Below, piece after piece: positions 1 to 8,532 of a DNA stretch of 64,000 bases; within the stretch, counting starts at the first letter, position 1; each line of letters begins with the position of its first letter. A program made the position numbers and the translations under genes. Below the pieces are notes generated by a model. The model had not been told where the DNA came from. It saw nothing but the letters and a program-made list of their open reading frames with translations, and did not search any database. The DNA lies in assembly GCF_007678455.1 (NCBI RefSeq), contig NZ_VEEP01000011.1, positions 159,440 to 223,439 on the forward strand, given 5' to 3'. Origin of the DNA: Cytobacillus oceanisediminis 2691. Lineage in GTDB: Bacteria; Bacillota; Bacilli; Bacillales; Cytobacillaceae.

Positions 1-1
1 G

Positions 2-247
2 GTCTTCACTGTTCCCCTGGCATTTTTCAAAAAGAATCAGCCGGCTACATATAAAATTAATTTCCAGGTCGAACCAGAGGATGGATTTCCGTTTGACTTG
101 ATTATCGGTGGAGAGAATTACAACTGGCAGACCAGATCAATGGATGAATATTTTTATAGGGTGAATGGCAAGGTGATCTGGGGATTGACAGCACGGGTAC
201 TGACTCATTTCCTTGAACTGATGGAACAAGAAAATATTAGAGATTAG
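2..247 (+). CDS. CoA pyrophosphatase-type NUDIX hydrolase, 3' end only
   Basis: The reading frame is open from base 2 to the TAG at 245-247 and has no start inside the window, so it is the 5'-truncated end of a gene, about 81 residues. The C-terminal pattern, with an IWGLTARVLTHFLELM-like ending, resembles the NudL/CoA pyrophosphatase branch of NUDIX hydrolases, which cleave CoA to 3',5'-ADP and phosphopantetheine. The NUDIX box itself would lie upstream of the window, so the family call rests on the tail only. A terminator hairpin follows directly. Confidence 0.6.
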   Translation, partial: VFTVPLAFFKKNQPATYKINFQVEPEDGFPFDLIIGGENYNWQTRSMDEYFYRVNGKVIWGLTARVLTHFLELMEQENIRD

Positions 248-273
248 GAGTGCCATTTCTGGCGCTCTTTTTT
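248..273 (+). terminator. Rho-independent terminator after the NUDIX gene
   Basis: GAGTGCC and GGCGCTC form a 7-bp stem with one G-T pair around a short loop, followed by a T-run. It starts immediately after the stop codon. Confidence 0.75.
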
Positions 274-475
274 ATTCCTGAATACCATTATTTTGAAAAA
301 GCTGTTTCGTATTCACATGCATCATAAAATATTAATTAACTATTCAGTTTCTATCCAGATTAAATAAAATAGACACCCAAAAATTATTATTGCACAAATA
401 GTTTTTTACCCATATTTACTTTTAGTGACAATACTCCTATTTCTTAGTAATTGCAGAAATTTATAGGAGAAAAGG

Positions 476-504
476 TTGCGGTTGGTAGATTTATTATTTA
501 TAAT
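476..504 (+). promoter_or_regulatory. SigmaA-type promoter of the dpp operon
   Basis: TTGCGG (476-481) is separated by 17 bp from a perfect TATAAT (499-504). It lies about 40 bp upstream of the dppA ATG. The spacing and the -10 match the vegetative sigma factor consensus; the call is from sequence only. Confidence 0.6.
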
Positions 505-516
505 TTTAAGATAATT
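502..516. promoter_or_regulatory. Candidate CodY box overlapping the dpp -10 element
   Basis: AATTTTAAGATAATT matches the CodY consensus AATTTTCWGAAAATT at 13 of 15 positions and overlaps the -10 hexamer and the expected start point. The B. subtilis dpp operon is a classic CodY target, repressed when branched-chain amino acids and GTP are plentiful. A site here would block RNA polymerase directly. Binding is inferred. Confidence 0.55.
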
Positions 517-542
517 ATTTATTTATAGAAAGTTGGTTGAAA

Positions 543-1367
543 ATGAAATTGTACATATCAGTGGACATGGAAGGGATCACCGGATTGGTAGACCATACCC
601 ATGTGGATTCATCTAAACATAATTACGAACGTAGCCGGAAAATCATGACCCAGGAAGCGAACTATGTGATCACTAAGGCTTTTGAAACTGGATGTGAGGA
701 AGTCATCGTCAATGACAGCCATTCTAAAATGAATAATCTGCTGATTGAAGATCTTCACCCTGATACCCAGTTGATAACCGGTGATGTGAAGCCCTTCTCG
801 ATGGTCCAGGGATTGGATGACAGTTTTAAAGGAGCAGTGTTTGTCGGCTATCATGCCAGAGCTTCAATGAGTGGCGTAATGTCGCATTCCATGATTTTTG
901 GTGTCCGCAATATGTGGATCAACGATGTTCAAATTGGGGAACTCGGATTTAATGCATATGTAGCAGGTTATTTTGGGGTACCAGTTATCATGGTGGCTGG
1001 AGATGATGGAGCAGCAAGAGAAGCAGAAGCATTGATTCCAAATATCACCACTGCGGTTGTTAAGGAGTCAATTTCGAGATCTGCGGCAAAATCGTTAACA
1101 CCTATCAAAGCTGGGGAACTTATTGCCGAGAAGACAGAACAAGCTATTAAAAACAGCGACAAAGTGAAACCGCTTACTCCGCCGGATAATCCGGTCCTGA
1201 GAATCCAATTCGCTAACTATGGGCAGGCAGAGTGGGCTAATCTGATGCCGGGAACGGAAATAGAAGTGGGAACGACCATTGTCCGTTTTCAGGCAAAGGA
1301 TATTCTAGAAGCCTATCAAGCTATGCTTGTGATGACAGAGTTAGCCATGAGAACAACTTTTTCGTAA
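543..1367 (+). CDS. dppA: D-aminopeptidase DppA (M55 metallopeptidase)
   Basis: The 274-residue product is a zinc D-stereospecific aminopeptidase of family M55. It releases D-amino acids from D-Ala-D-Ala-type peptides taken up by the Dpp transporter. The protein begins MKLYISVDMEGITG, with the family's early Asp/Glu metal ligands. It keeps the VNDSHSKMNN and GYHARA segments with conserved His, and the C-terminal NYGQAEWANLMPG block. An upstream in-frame TTG at 537 is open, but the ATG at 543 matches the family N-terminus, so I chose it; the RBS is weak for either. It is the first gene of the dpp operon, as in B. subtilis. Confidence 0.93.
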   Translation: MKLYISVDMEGITGLVDHTHVDSSKHNYERSRKIMTQEANYVITKAFETGCEEVIVNDSHSKMNNLLIEDLHPDTQLITGDVKPFSMVQGLDDSFKGAVFVGYHARASMSGVMSHSMIFGVRNMWINDVQIGELGFNAYVAGYFGVPVIMVAGDDGAAREAEALIPNITTAVVKESISRSAAKSLTPIKAGELIAEKTEQAIKNSDKVKPLTPPDNPVLRIQFANYGQAEWANLMPGTEIEVGTTIVRFQAKDILEAYQAMLVMTELAMRTTFS

Positions 1368-1456
1368 GCAGTGTTTTCGCTATCTTGATGCCTGTGCTTT
1401 CATTAAGACCGTCAAAGACATCTGCTGACATGAAGACATGATAAGGAAGTGAGTTA

Positions 1457-2389
1457 ATGCTGCAATACATAATCAAACGGCTGGGCTCTATGGCGCTGAC
1501 TTTATTGGTCATCATTACACTGACCTTTTTCTTGATGCACACTATACCTGGTTCACCTTTTAACGAAGAGCGGGCGACAAGCGAGGCTGTACAAAAAAAC
1601 CTCGAAAGTTTTTACCATTTGGATGAACCGCTTTATGTTCAATATATCTTGTATTTAAAGTCAGTTGTTACTTTCGATTTCGGACCGTCTATTAAAAAAT
1701 CCTCCCAAACCGTGAACGAAATGCTGGGCCGAGGATTTCCGGTTTCGTTTGAACTGGGAATGGTCACGCTCATTGTGGCAATCTTCTCAGGAATTCTGTT
1801 GGGAATCATCGCAGCCCTGCGGCATAACGGCATTATCGATTATCTTGCAATGACCATTGCGGTGGTCGGGATCTCCGTCCCTAACTTTGTGATGGCCACG
1901 CTTTTGATCCAGCAGCTTGCCGTGACCTGGCAAATCTTGCCCGTCGCCACTTGGACCAGCCCGAAGCATATGATCCTGCCTACATTGGCACTTGCGACCG
2001 GACCAATGGCCATCATCGCCCGTTTGACGAGGGCGAGCATGCTGGAGGTTTTGACTCAGGATTATATCAGGACAGCGAAAGCAAAAGGGCTTTCCCCTGT
2101 AAAAATTGTGTTCAAACATGCGTTGAAAAATGCTTTGCTTCCGGTAGTAACCATTTTGGGATCCCTGGCGGCAAGCATTTTGACAGGTACCTTCGTAATC
2201 GAAAAAATCTTTGCGATTCCGGGCATGGGCAAGTACTTTGTCGAGAGCATCAACCAGCGTGACTATCCTGTCATTATGGGAACCACGATTTTTTACAGTA
2301 CTGTGCTGATCGTGATGCTTTTCCTGGTTGACCTGGCATACGGAATCCTGGATCCGAGAATCAAACTTCATAAAAAGGAGGGGAAATGA
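1457..2389 (+). CDS. dppB: Dipeptide ABC transporter permease DppB
   Basis: This 310-residue membrane protein is one of two permease subunits of the dipeptide importer. It starts with the typical MLQYIIKRLGSM motif of the OppB/DppB family and has about six hydrophobic segments. The binding-protein-dependent transport signature lies near residues 200-230, including DYIRTAKAKGLS, the EAA-like loop that contacts the ATPase. The RBS AAGGAAGTGAG precedes the ATG. Its stop overlaps the dppC start, indicating translational coupling. Confidence 0.93.
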   Translation: MLQYIIKRLGSMALTLLVIITLTFFLMHTIPGSPFNEERATSEAVQKNLESFYHLDEPLYVQYILYLKSVVTFDFGPSIKKSSQTVNEMLGRGFPVSFELGMVTLIVAIFSGILLGIIAALRHNGIIDYLAMTIAVVGISVPNFVMATLLIQQLAVTWQILPVATWTSPKHMILPTLALATGPMAIIARLTRASMLEVLTQDYIRTAKAKGLSPVKIVFKHALKNALLPVVTILGSLAASILTGTFVIEKIFAIPGMGKYFVESINQRDYPVIMGTTIFYSTVLIVMLFLVDLAYGILDPRIKLHKKEGK

Positions 2390-3342
2390 TGGCTCTGCGA
2401 AAACATCAGGAACATCAGACAAATTCGTCGATTCCCGATGACTGGTTTGTTCCTATAGAAAAGAGTGACTCAGAAGCAGAAGCTGTTGTCAGGCCCAGTC
2501 TCTCGTATTGGCAGGATGCCTGGAGACGCCTCCTGAAAAATAAACTGGCAATGATGGGATTGTTTTGCTTATCAGGTTTGACCTTTATGGCTATTTTCGG
2601 GCCACTCATTTCACCACATACAGTCGACCATCAGGATTTAATCAACCAGAACCTCCCGCCATCCAGTGAACATTGGTTTGGTACTGATGAGCTGGGTCGC
2701 GATGTATTCACACGTACTTGGTACGGGGCACGAATATCCTTGTTCGTCGGCATCGCAGCGGCTTTGATTGATTTTGTCATTGGCGTCATCTATGGCGGTA
2801 TTGCTGGCTATAAGGGCGGCAGGACAGACCATTACATGATGAGGGTCATTGAAGTACTTTATGGACTGCCGTATTTGCTGGTGGTGATTCTAATCAGCGT
2901 TGTGATGGGACCAAGCCTGGCTACGATCATATTTGCTTTGACGATAACAGGATGGATAGGAATGGCGAGGATTGTCCGCGGTCAGGTCCTGCAAATCAAG
3001 AATTATGAATACGTTTTAGCGTCTAAGACATTCGGTACAAAAGCAGGGCGGATCATCCGCAAAAATCTTCTTCCCAATACGATGGGACCGATCATCGTTC
3101 AAATCACCCTTTCCGTTCCATCGGCAATCTTTGCTGAAGCATTCCTTAGCTTCCTTGGTCTTGGAATCCAGGCACCGCTGGCGAGCTGGGGTTCAATGGC
3201 CAGCGATGCTTTGCCGGTCATATTATCGGGTGATTGGTGGAGGCTGTTTTTCCCGGCATTCTTCATCTCTTTGACGATGTTCTCGTTTAATGTGTTAGGT
3301 GATGGGCTTCAGGATGCACTTGATCCGAAGCTAAGGAGGTAA
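2386..3342 (+). CDS. dppC: Dipeptide ABC transporter permease DppC
   Basis: This is the second membrane subunit, 318 residues. A polar N-terminal region of about 45 residues precedes the OppC_N segment (SYWQDAWRRLLKNKLAM). The DHWFGTDELGRD-like motif (here EHWFGTDELGRD) is diagnostic for DppC/OppC. The EAA loop reads YVLASKTFGTKAGRIIRKNLLPN. The ATG at 2386 overlaps the dppB stop. A second ATG at 2389 is better spaced from the RBS AAGGAGGGG, so the true start could be three bases later. Confidence 0.93.
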   Translation: MMALRKHQEHQTNSSIPDDWFVPIEKSDSEAEAVVRPSLSYWQDAWRRLLKNKLAMMGLFCLSGLTFMAIFGPLISPHTVDHQDLINQNLPPSSEHWFGTDELGRDVFTRTWYGARISLFVGIAAALIDFVIGVIYGGIAGYKGGRTDHYMMRVIEVLYGLPYLLVVILISVVMGPSLATIIFALTITGWIGMARIVRGQVLQIKNYEYVLASKTFGTKAGRIIRKNLLPNTMGPIIVQITLSVPSAIFAEAFLSFLGLGIQAPLASWGSMASDALPVILSGDWWRLFFPAFFISLTMFSFNVLGDGLQDALDPKLRR

Positions 3343-3347
3343 GCACC

Positions 3348-4343
3348 ATGGAAAAAGTACTTGAAGTAAATGACCTTCATGTTTCATTCAAGACATATGG
3401 GGGCGAGGTAAAAGCCGTCCGCGGTGTCACTTTTGATTTACATAGGGGAGAAACCCTGGCTATCGTTGGAGAATCTGGATGCGGTAAAAGCGTAACTTCG
3501 CAAAGCATCATGAGACTGATCCCAGAACCGCCAGGGAAGTTTGATGGAGGGTCGATTCTTTTTAAAGGGAAAGACCTGTCAAAATTGAAAGATTCAGAAA
3601 TGCGAAAAATACGCGGATCGGATATTTCGATGATTTTCCAGGATCCGATGACGGCACTGAATCCAACCTTGACGATTGGCGACCAGCTTACTGAAGGAAT
3701 CCTGCAGCATATGAAGCTGACCAAAGAGCAGGCGAAAAAAGTAGCGGTTGATATGCTGTCCCTTGTCGGGATCCCCAGTCCGCATGTCCGGTTAAAACAA
3801 TACCCGCATCAATTCAGTGGAGGCATGAGGCAAAGGATCGTTATCGCGATGGCGCTAGTATGTCAGCCAGAGGTTTTGATTGCGGATGAGCCTACAACCG
3901 CACTTGATGTGACCATCCAGGCGCAAATCCTGGAATTATTCAGGGATATTCAGAAAAAGACAGGCGTATCAATTATCTTGATTACCCATGATCTTGGTGT
4001 AGTGGCTCAAGTGGCTGACCGGATTGCTGTCATGTATGCCGGCAAGATCGTTGAAACAGGTACCAGAAGAGAAATCTTCTATAATCCACAGCACCCGTAT
4101 ACTAAAGGGTTATTGAACTCTGTACCCCGTTTGGATGTAGAAGGAGAGGAATTGATTCCAATTGGAGGTACACCGCCAGATTTGTTTTCTCCGCCTGTGG
4201 GATGCCCGTTCACAGCAAGATGCCCATATGCGATGTCAGTATGTGACAGAGTATATCCTGATCAGACCAGCCTTTCGGATAGCCATGCAGTAGATTGCTG
4301 GCTTCAGGATGAGCGTGCCCAAAAGCTGCTCGCAAACAAATAA
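3348..4343 (+). CDS. dppD: Dipeptide ABC transporter ATP-binding protein DppD
   Basis: This 331-residue ATPase energises dipeptide import. It has Walker A GESGCGKSVTS near residue 40, signature QFSGGMRQR, Walker B VLIADEPTTALD and the switch His in LITHDLG. The C-terminal oligopeptide-transporter extension carries cysteines (GCPFTARCPYAMSVCDR), which in relatives bind an Fe-S cluster or metal. It lies 5 bp after dppC. The partner ATPase is probably YkfD, encoded further down the same block. Confidence 0.93.
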   Translation: MEKVLEVNDLHVSFKTYGGEVKAVRGVTFDLHRGETLAIVGESGCGKSVTSQSIMRLIPEPPGKFDGGSILFKGKDLSKLKDSEMRKIRGSDISMIFQDPMTALNPTLTIGDQLTEGILQHMKLTKEQAKKVAVDMLSLVGIPSPHVRLKQYPHQFSGGMRQRIVIAMALVCQPEVLIADEPTTALDVTIQAQILELFRDIQKKTGVSIILITHDLGVVAQVADRIAVMYAGKIVETGTRREIFYNPQHPYTKGLLNSVPRLDVEGEELIPIGGTPPDLFSPPVGCPFTARCPYAMSVCDRVYPDQTSLSDSHAVDCWLQDERAQKLLANK

Positions 4344-4402
4344 TGGTCAAACAGGCTTTTGCCTTTTGATATAAAAGAAGTTCAACTTAAGGGGGAGACA
4401 AA

Positions 4403-6025
4403 GTGAAAAAGATCTTAACAATGTTAATGGCAGCATTGCTTGTGTTCACGATGGCGGCATGTACCGCCAATAATGAAGCTGGCAAAGAAACAGAAAAAGA
4501 CAGTGGCGAAAAAGGCGGCGAAAAGGTACTTCACCTGAATAACGGCCAGGAGCCTACATCGTTTGATCCGCCAATCGGTTTCGATTCCGCATCATGGAAT
4601 TCGTTGAACAACCTGATGGAAGGCCTGACACGACTTGGCAAAGAACATCAGCCAGAAGCTGCGACGGCAGAAAAGTGGGATGTATCTGAAGATGGAAAAA
4701 CATACACATTCCATATCCGTAAAGATGCAAAATGGTCTAATGGTGATGATGTAACAGCAAATGATTTCGTATTTGCCTGGAAACGTCTGCTTGATCCTGC
4801 GACTGGTTCATCTGCAGCATTCCTGGGTTATTTTATCGAAGGCGGAGAAGATTTCAACAGTGGCAAGGGGCCTGCTGAAGATGTCAAAGTAAAGGCTGTT
4901 GACGAAAAGACGTTCGAAGTTACTTTGACAAGTCCACAGGCATACTTTCTTAGTGTAATTGCTAACCCGGCTTTCTTCCCGGTGAATGAAAAAGTTGCGA
5001 AGGAAAATCCAAAATGGTTCGCAGAAGCGGAGTCATTTGTAGGCAATGGACCTTTCAATCTGGCAAGTTGGGAACATGATACGAAATTCGTCATGGAAAA
5101 GAATGACCAGTACTGGGATGCAGAAAACGTTAAACTTGACCGTGTTGAATGGGCGATTGTTGATGACACAAATACTGAATATCAAATGTATCAGGCAGGG
5201 GACCTTGACGTCTCAGACGTACCTGCTGAACTGAGCGAAAAGCTGTTTAAAGAAGGAAAGGTCCAGGTTGAAGACCAGGCAGGAGATTACTTCTACCGCT
5301 TCAACGTTACGAAGGAACCATTCCAAAACGTGAATATCCGTAAAGCGTTTGCACTTGCTGTGGACCAGCAAAAAATTGTTGATTTTGTAACAAAGAACAA
5401 AGAAGAAGCAGCTTATGGTTTTGTATCTCCAGGATTCCAAGATCCATCAGGCAAAGATTTCCGTGAAGTAAATGGAGATTTTAACAAGACAGACATTGAA
5501 GAAGCTAAAGCATTGCTAGAGAAGGGTATGGAAGAAGAAGGGTATTCTGAACTTCCAGACGTTACCCTGACTTATAGCACAGACGATACTCATAAAAAGA
5601 TCGCAGAGGCATTGCAGCAAATGTTCAAGGAAAATTTGGGAGTGGAAGTCAAGCTAGCGAACATGGAATGGAATGTTTTCGCAGAAGACCAGAAAGCACT
5701 GAAGCACCAGCTTTCACGAAGCTCATTCCTAGCTGACTATGCAGATCCAATCAACTTCCTGGAAAACTTCCAGACTGGACACTCCATGAACCGTACGGGC
5801 TGGGGAAATCCGAAGTATGATGAATTGATTCAAAAAGCGAAGAACGAATCTGATGAAACGAAACGTTTTGAATTAATGTACGAAGCTGAAAAGATTCTTT
5901 TTGAAGAAGCTCCAATCTTCACTGTTCATTTTTACAATCAGGTATATCTTCAAAACGAAGCTGTAACTGGTGTTGTGCGCCACCCAGTAGGATATCTGGA
6001 ATTGAAGTGGGCCGATAAGAAGTAA
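4403..6025 (+). CDS. dppE: Dipeptide-binding lipoprotein DppE
   Basis: This 540-residue extracytoplasmic solute-binding protein belongs to SBP family 5. The N-terminal signal peptide ends in a lipobox (FTMAAC), so it should be lipid-anchored on the outer face of the membrane. The body is the usual large peptide-binding fold, with GQEPTSFDPP near the mature N-terminus and repeated W/Y-rich segments. The RBS AAGGGGGAG precedes the ATG. A terminator and a MITE-like element follow, so transcription into ykf may be reduced or restarted. Confidence 0.93.
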   Translation: MKKILTMLMAALLVFTMAACTANNEAGKETEKDSGEKGGEKVLHLNNGQEPTSFDPPIGFDSASWNSLNNLMEGLTRLGKEHQPEAATAEKWDVSEDGKTYTFHIRKDAKWSNGDDVTANDFVFAWKRLLDPATGSSAAFLGYFIEGGEDFNSGKGPAEDVKVKAVDEKTFEVTLTSPQAYFLSVIANPAFFPVNEKVAKENPKWFAEAESFVGNGPFNLASWEHDTKFVMEKNDQYWDAENVKLDRVEWAIVDDTNTEYQMYQAGDLDVSDVPAELSEKLFKEGKVQVEDQAGDYFYRFNVTKEPFQNVNIRKAFALAVDQQKIVDFVTKNKEEAAYGFVSPGFQDPSGKDFREVNGDFNKTDIEEAKALLEKGMEEEGYSELPDVTLTYSTDDTHKKIAEALQQMFKENLGVEVKLANMEWNVFAEDQKALKHQLSRSSFLADYADPINFLENFQTGHSMNRTGWGNPKYDELIQKAKNESDETKRFELMYEAEKILFEEAPIFTVHFYNQVYLQNEAVTGVVRHPVGYLELKWADKK

Positions 6026-6035
6026 TGATTCTAAG

Positions 6036-6067
6036 AAAGGGGTGTTCGTCTTGGAACACCTCTTTTT
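6036..6067 (+). terminator. Terminator between dppE and the ykf genes
   Basis: GGTGTTC and GAACACC form the core of a roughly 12-bp stem around a 6-nt loop, followed by CTTTTT. It would end the dpp transcript or lower read-through into ykfA. Confidence 0.75.
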
Positions 6068-6083
6068 AATAGTACATAAAATA

Positions 6084-6381
6084 GGCTCTGTTAAACAAGA
6101 CTGTTGATTTTCGTTCCAGGCGCTTCGCTTTCCGCTGGAAGATATGAAAAAGACCAACTGCCGTCTTTTTCATAAGCAATTCTTCCTTGGGGCTGGCGCT
6201 GAGCCTCCTCGTCGCTTTGCTCCTGCGGGGTCTCACCTGACCAGCTAAGCCCGCGGGACATTGATAAGCTTCTTCGAACCTGCCCACGCACGATGGAAAT
6301 GCGTTAGCATTTTCGGAGGAGTCTACGCGCCTTCCACTACAATCAACAGGAGTAGAATTAGAATTTAGCTTTAACAGAGCC
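6084..6381. mobile_element. MITE-like hairpin element, copy 1 (long form)
   Basis: This 298-bp non-coding element is bounded by perfect 11-bp terminal inverted repeats, GGCTCTGTTAA (6084-6094) and TTAACAGAGCC (6371-6381). Just inside, the two sides continue as an imperfect inverted repeat (TGTTGATTTTCG...GGCGC against GCGCC...AATCAACA), so the whole element can fold on itself. A shorter copy with the same ends and core is at 62467-62651. Compared with that copy, this one carries two extra internal blocks of roughly 60 bp. No transposase is encoded and no clear target duplication is visible. Confidence 0.8.
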
Positions 6382-6500
6382 ATTAATTAATATCCTATAA
6401 CATACTATTCTTTTTTCACGGAAAGATTTTGATTTTACCATATTAATGGAATTATATATCTTATGAACTTGTCCAAAATGACTAAAGGGAGTTGATTGAC

Positions 6501-7421
6501 ATGGCAATTAAGCCCAACCGTTTGAATAAAGGTGATACTGTTGCAGTCATCGCGCCAGCAAGTCCGCCAAATAAAGAAAATTTGAAGCGAGGCTTAGCCT
6601 TTATTGCTGAGCTTGGTTTGAACTATAAATTAGGTAAATCATTATACGAAGAATATGGTTATCTTGCTGGCGATGATCATGCGAGGTTGGAAGATTTACA
6701 TGAAATGTTCCTTGATGACGAGGTTAATGCGATTATCTGTGCCGGAGGTGGTTATGGCACCGCACGAATCGCATCATCTATAGACTATAAACTAATTGAA
6801 AAACATCCAAAGATATTCTGGGGTTACAGCGATATCACATTTTTACACACAGCCATTCGGCAGAAGACTGGCCTCATCACATTTCATGGTCCCATGCTTG
6901 CCTCGGATATTGGCAAAGAAGGTGCCCATCCACTATCCAAAGAGACATTCCGGCAATTGTTCCAGCCAGCAGAATTGCGATATGGTCTTGATCTTTCGCA
7001 AATAGAAGAACTGGTAAGGGGTGCAGCTGAAGGCCCGTTGGTCGGCGGCAATCTATCACTCCTAACAAGTTCAATGGGGACGCCATTTGAAATTGATACA
7101 AAAGGCAAGATCCTGTTGATTGAAGACATTAATGAAGAACCGCGTGCTGTTGATAGGATGCTTAATCAGTTGTATATGGCAGGGAAATTACAGGAGGCAA
7201 CCGGAATTATTTTAGGTGATTTCAATAATTGTGTTCCGGAAAGGGACCTGTCATTATCCTTGGATGAAGTCATCGAACACTACATTAAGCTCGCGGGCAG
7301 GCCTGCACTAAAGGGATTCAAAATGGGTCACTGTGCACCGCATATTGGAGTCCCGTTGGGAGCGGCTGCCAGAATGGACACCGAAACAAAACATTTATTT
7401 GTCGAGAGTGGCATTAACTAG
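6501..7421 (+). CDS. ykfA: LD-carboxypeptidase, S66 family (YkfA)
   Basis: The 306-residue protein belongs to the S66 L,D-carboxypeptidase (LdcA/MccF) family, which removes the terminal D-amino acid from murein tetrapeptides. It shows the N-terminal GDTVAVIAPASPP motif, the nucleophile region ICAGGGYGTARI with FWGYSDIT, and a C-terminal FKMGHCAPHIGVPLGA block with the catalytic His. The ATG at 6501 has the RBS AAAGGGAG 9 nt upstream; the in-frame TTG at 6492 sits against the RBS and is rejected. It opens the ykf murein-peptide recycling cluster. Confidence 0.9.
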   Translation: MAIKPNRLNKGDTVAVIAPASPPNKENLKRGLAFIAELGLNYKLGKSLYEEYGYLAGDDHARLEDLHEMFLDDEVNAIICAGGGYGTARIASSIDYKLIEKHPKIFWGYSDITFLHTAIRQKTGLITFHGPMLASDIGKEGAHPLSKETFRQLFQPAELRYGLDLSQIEELVRGAAEGPLVGGNLSLLTSSMGTPFEIDTKGKILLIEDINEEPRAVDRMLNQLYMAGKLQEATGIILGDFNNCVPERDLSLSLDEVIEHYIKLAGRPALKGFKMGHCAPHIGVPLGAAARMDTETKHLFVESGIN

Positions 7422-7440
7422 TACCGAAGGAGATAAGGAT

Positions 7441-8529
7441 ATGATTATTGAAAAGATTGAGACATTCCGCACAGCAGTCCCTCTGAATAAGCCTTTTAAA
7501 ACGGCTCTTCGTACAGTTACTGTAGCTGAAGCGACTTTTGTTAAAATCACATGTGATAATGGGATTGTTGGCTGGGGTGAGGCACCTCCGACTTTGGTGA
7601 TTACTGGAGACAGTCTTTCTGGCATTGAAGCAGGAATCAATGATGTAATCCGCCCTTTCTTATTAAATCAAAATCTTCTTGGCTATGAAGCTATTTTTCA
7701 GGGGTTAAAAACAATCCTTGTCAATAACACAAGTGCGAAGGCAGCTGTAGATATGGCATTGTACGACTGCATCTCTCAAAATTGCGGTCTTCCGCTCTAT
7801 CAACTTCTCGGCGGCTTCAGGAATGAAATCGAAACAGATTTTACCGTCAGCGTGAATAGTCCCGAAGAGATGGGTGACGATGCAGTTGAATACGTGAAGA
7901 ATGGGTTCAATGTCCTGAAGGTTAAGGTAGGTATTGGCGAGATATCTACAGACATTGCGAGGATCAAAGAAATCCGCAACAGGGTCGGCAAAGAGATAAA
8001 AATCCGTCTTGATGCGAACCAGGGTTGGAAACCGAAGGATGCAGTCAGGGCAATTCGAAGCATGGAGGATGCGGGTCTGGACATCGAACTGGTAGAACAA
8101 CCCGTAAAAGCCGAGGACCTCGACGGCCTGAAACAGGTCACAGATTCGGTTGATACATTGATCATGGCCGATGAAAGTGTATTTTCACCAAAACAGGCAT
8201 TTGAAGTGATCAGAAGGAGAAGTGCAGATCTGATTAATATAAAGTTAATGAAATCAGGCGGAATTTATCAGGCTCAAATCATCAACCAATTGGCTGAAAC
8301 AGCCGGGATCGAATGCATGGTAGGCAGTATGATCGAAACCAAGCTCGGTATCACGGCTGCTGCCCATTTTGCCGCCAGCAAGAAGAACATCACTCGCTTT
8401 GATTTTGATGCACCATTAATGCTTGCAAAAGAATCCATTTCAGGCGGGATAAAGTATAATGGCAGAAAAATAACACTTCCCGTACGAACAGGCCTTGGGA
8501 TTGAACAAGTCTTTTTGAAGGAGGAATGA
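7441..8529 (+). CDS. ykfB: L-Ala-D/L-Glu epimerase (YkfB)
   Basis: This enolase-superfamily enzyme of 362 residues epimerises L-Ala-D-Glu to L-Ala-L-Glu, allowing cell-wall dipeptides to be degraded. The catalytic lysine is in LKVKVGIG, and metal ligands are in RLDANQGW, VEQPV and MADESVF. The second lysine is in NIKLMKSGG. I chose the ATG at 7441 because AAGGAGAT lies just upstream; the frame extends further 5' but overlaps ykfA. The neighbours ykfA and ykfC fit the pathway. Confidence 0.92.
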   Translation: MIIEKIETFRTAVPLNKPFKTALRTVTVAEATFVKITCDNGIVGWGEAPPTLVITGDSLSGIEAGINDVIRPFLLNQNLLGYEAIFQGLKTILVNNTSAKAAVDMALYDCISQNCGLPLYQLLGGFRNEIETDFTVSVNSPEEMGDDAVEYVKNGFNVLKVKVGIGEISTDIARIKEIRNRVGKEIKIRLDANQGWKPKDAVRAIRSMEDAGLDIELVEQPVKAEDLDGLKQVTDSVDTLIMADESVFSPKQAFEVIRRRSADLINIKLMKSGGIYQAQIINQLAETAGIECMVGSMIETKLGITAAAHFAASKKNITRFDFDAPLMLAKESISGGIKYNGRKITLPVRTGLGIEQVFLKEE

Positions 8530-8532
8530 TCA

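Noticed and set aside
1787..2422. 211-codon minus-strand frame opposite dppB/dppC
   Set aside because: It is the complementary-strand shadow of well-supported permease genes and has no RBS or recognisable motif.
6066..6383. Minus-strand open frames of 105 and 66 codons inside MITE copy 1
   Set aside because: They coincide with the palindromic element, differ in the shorter copy and have no start signals.
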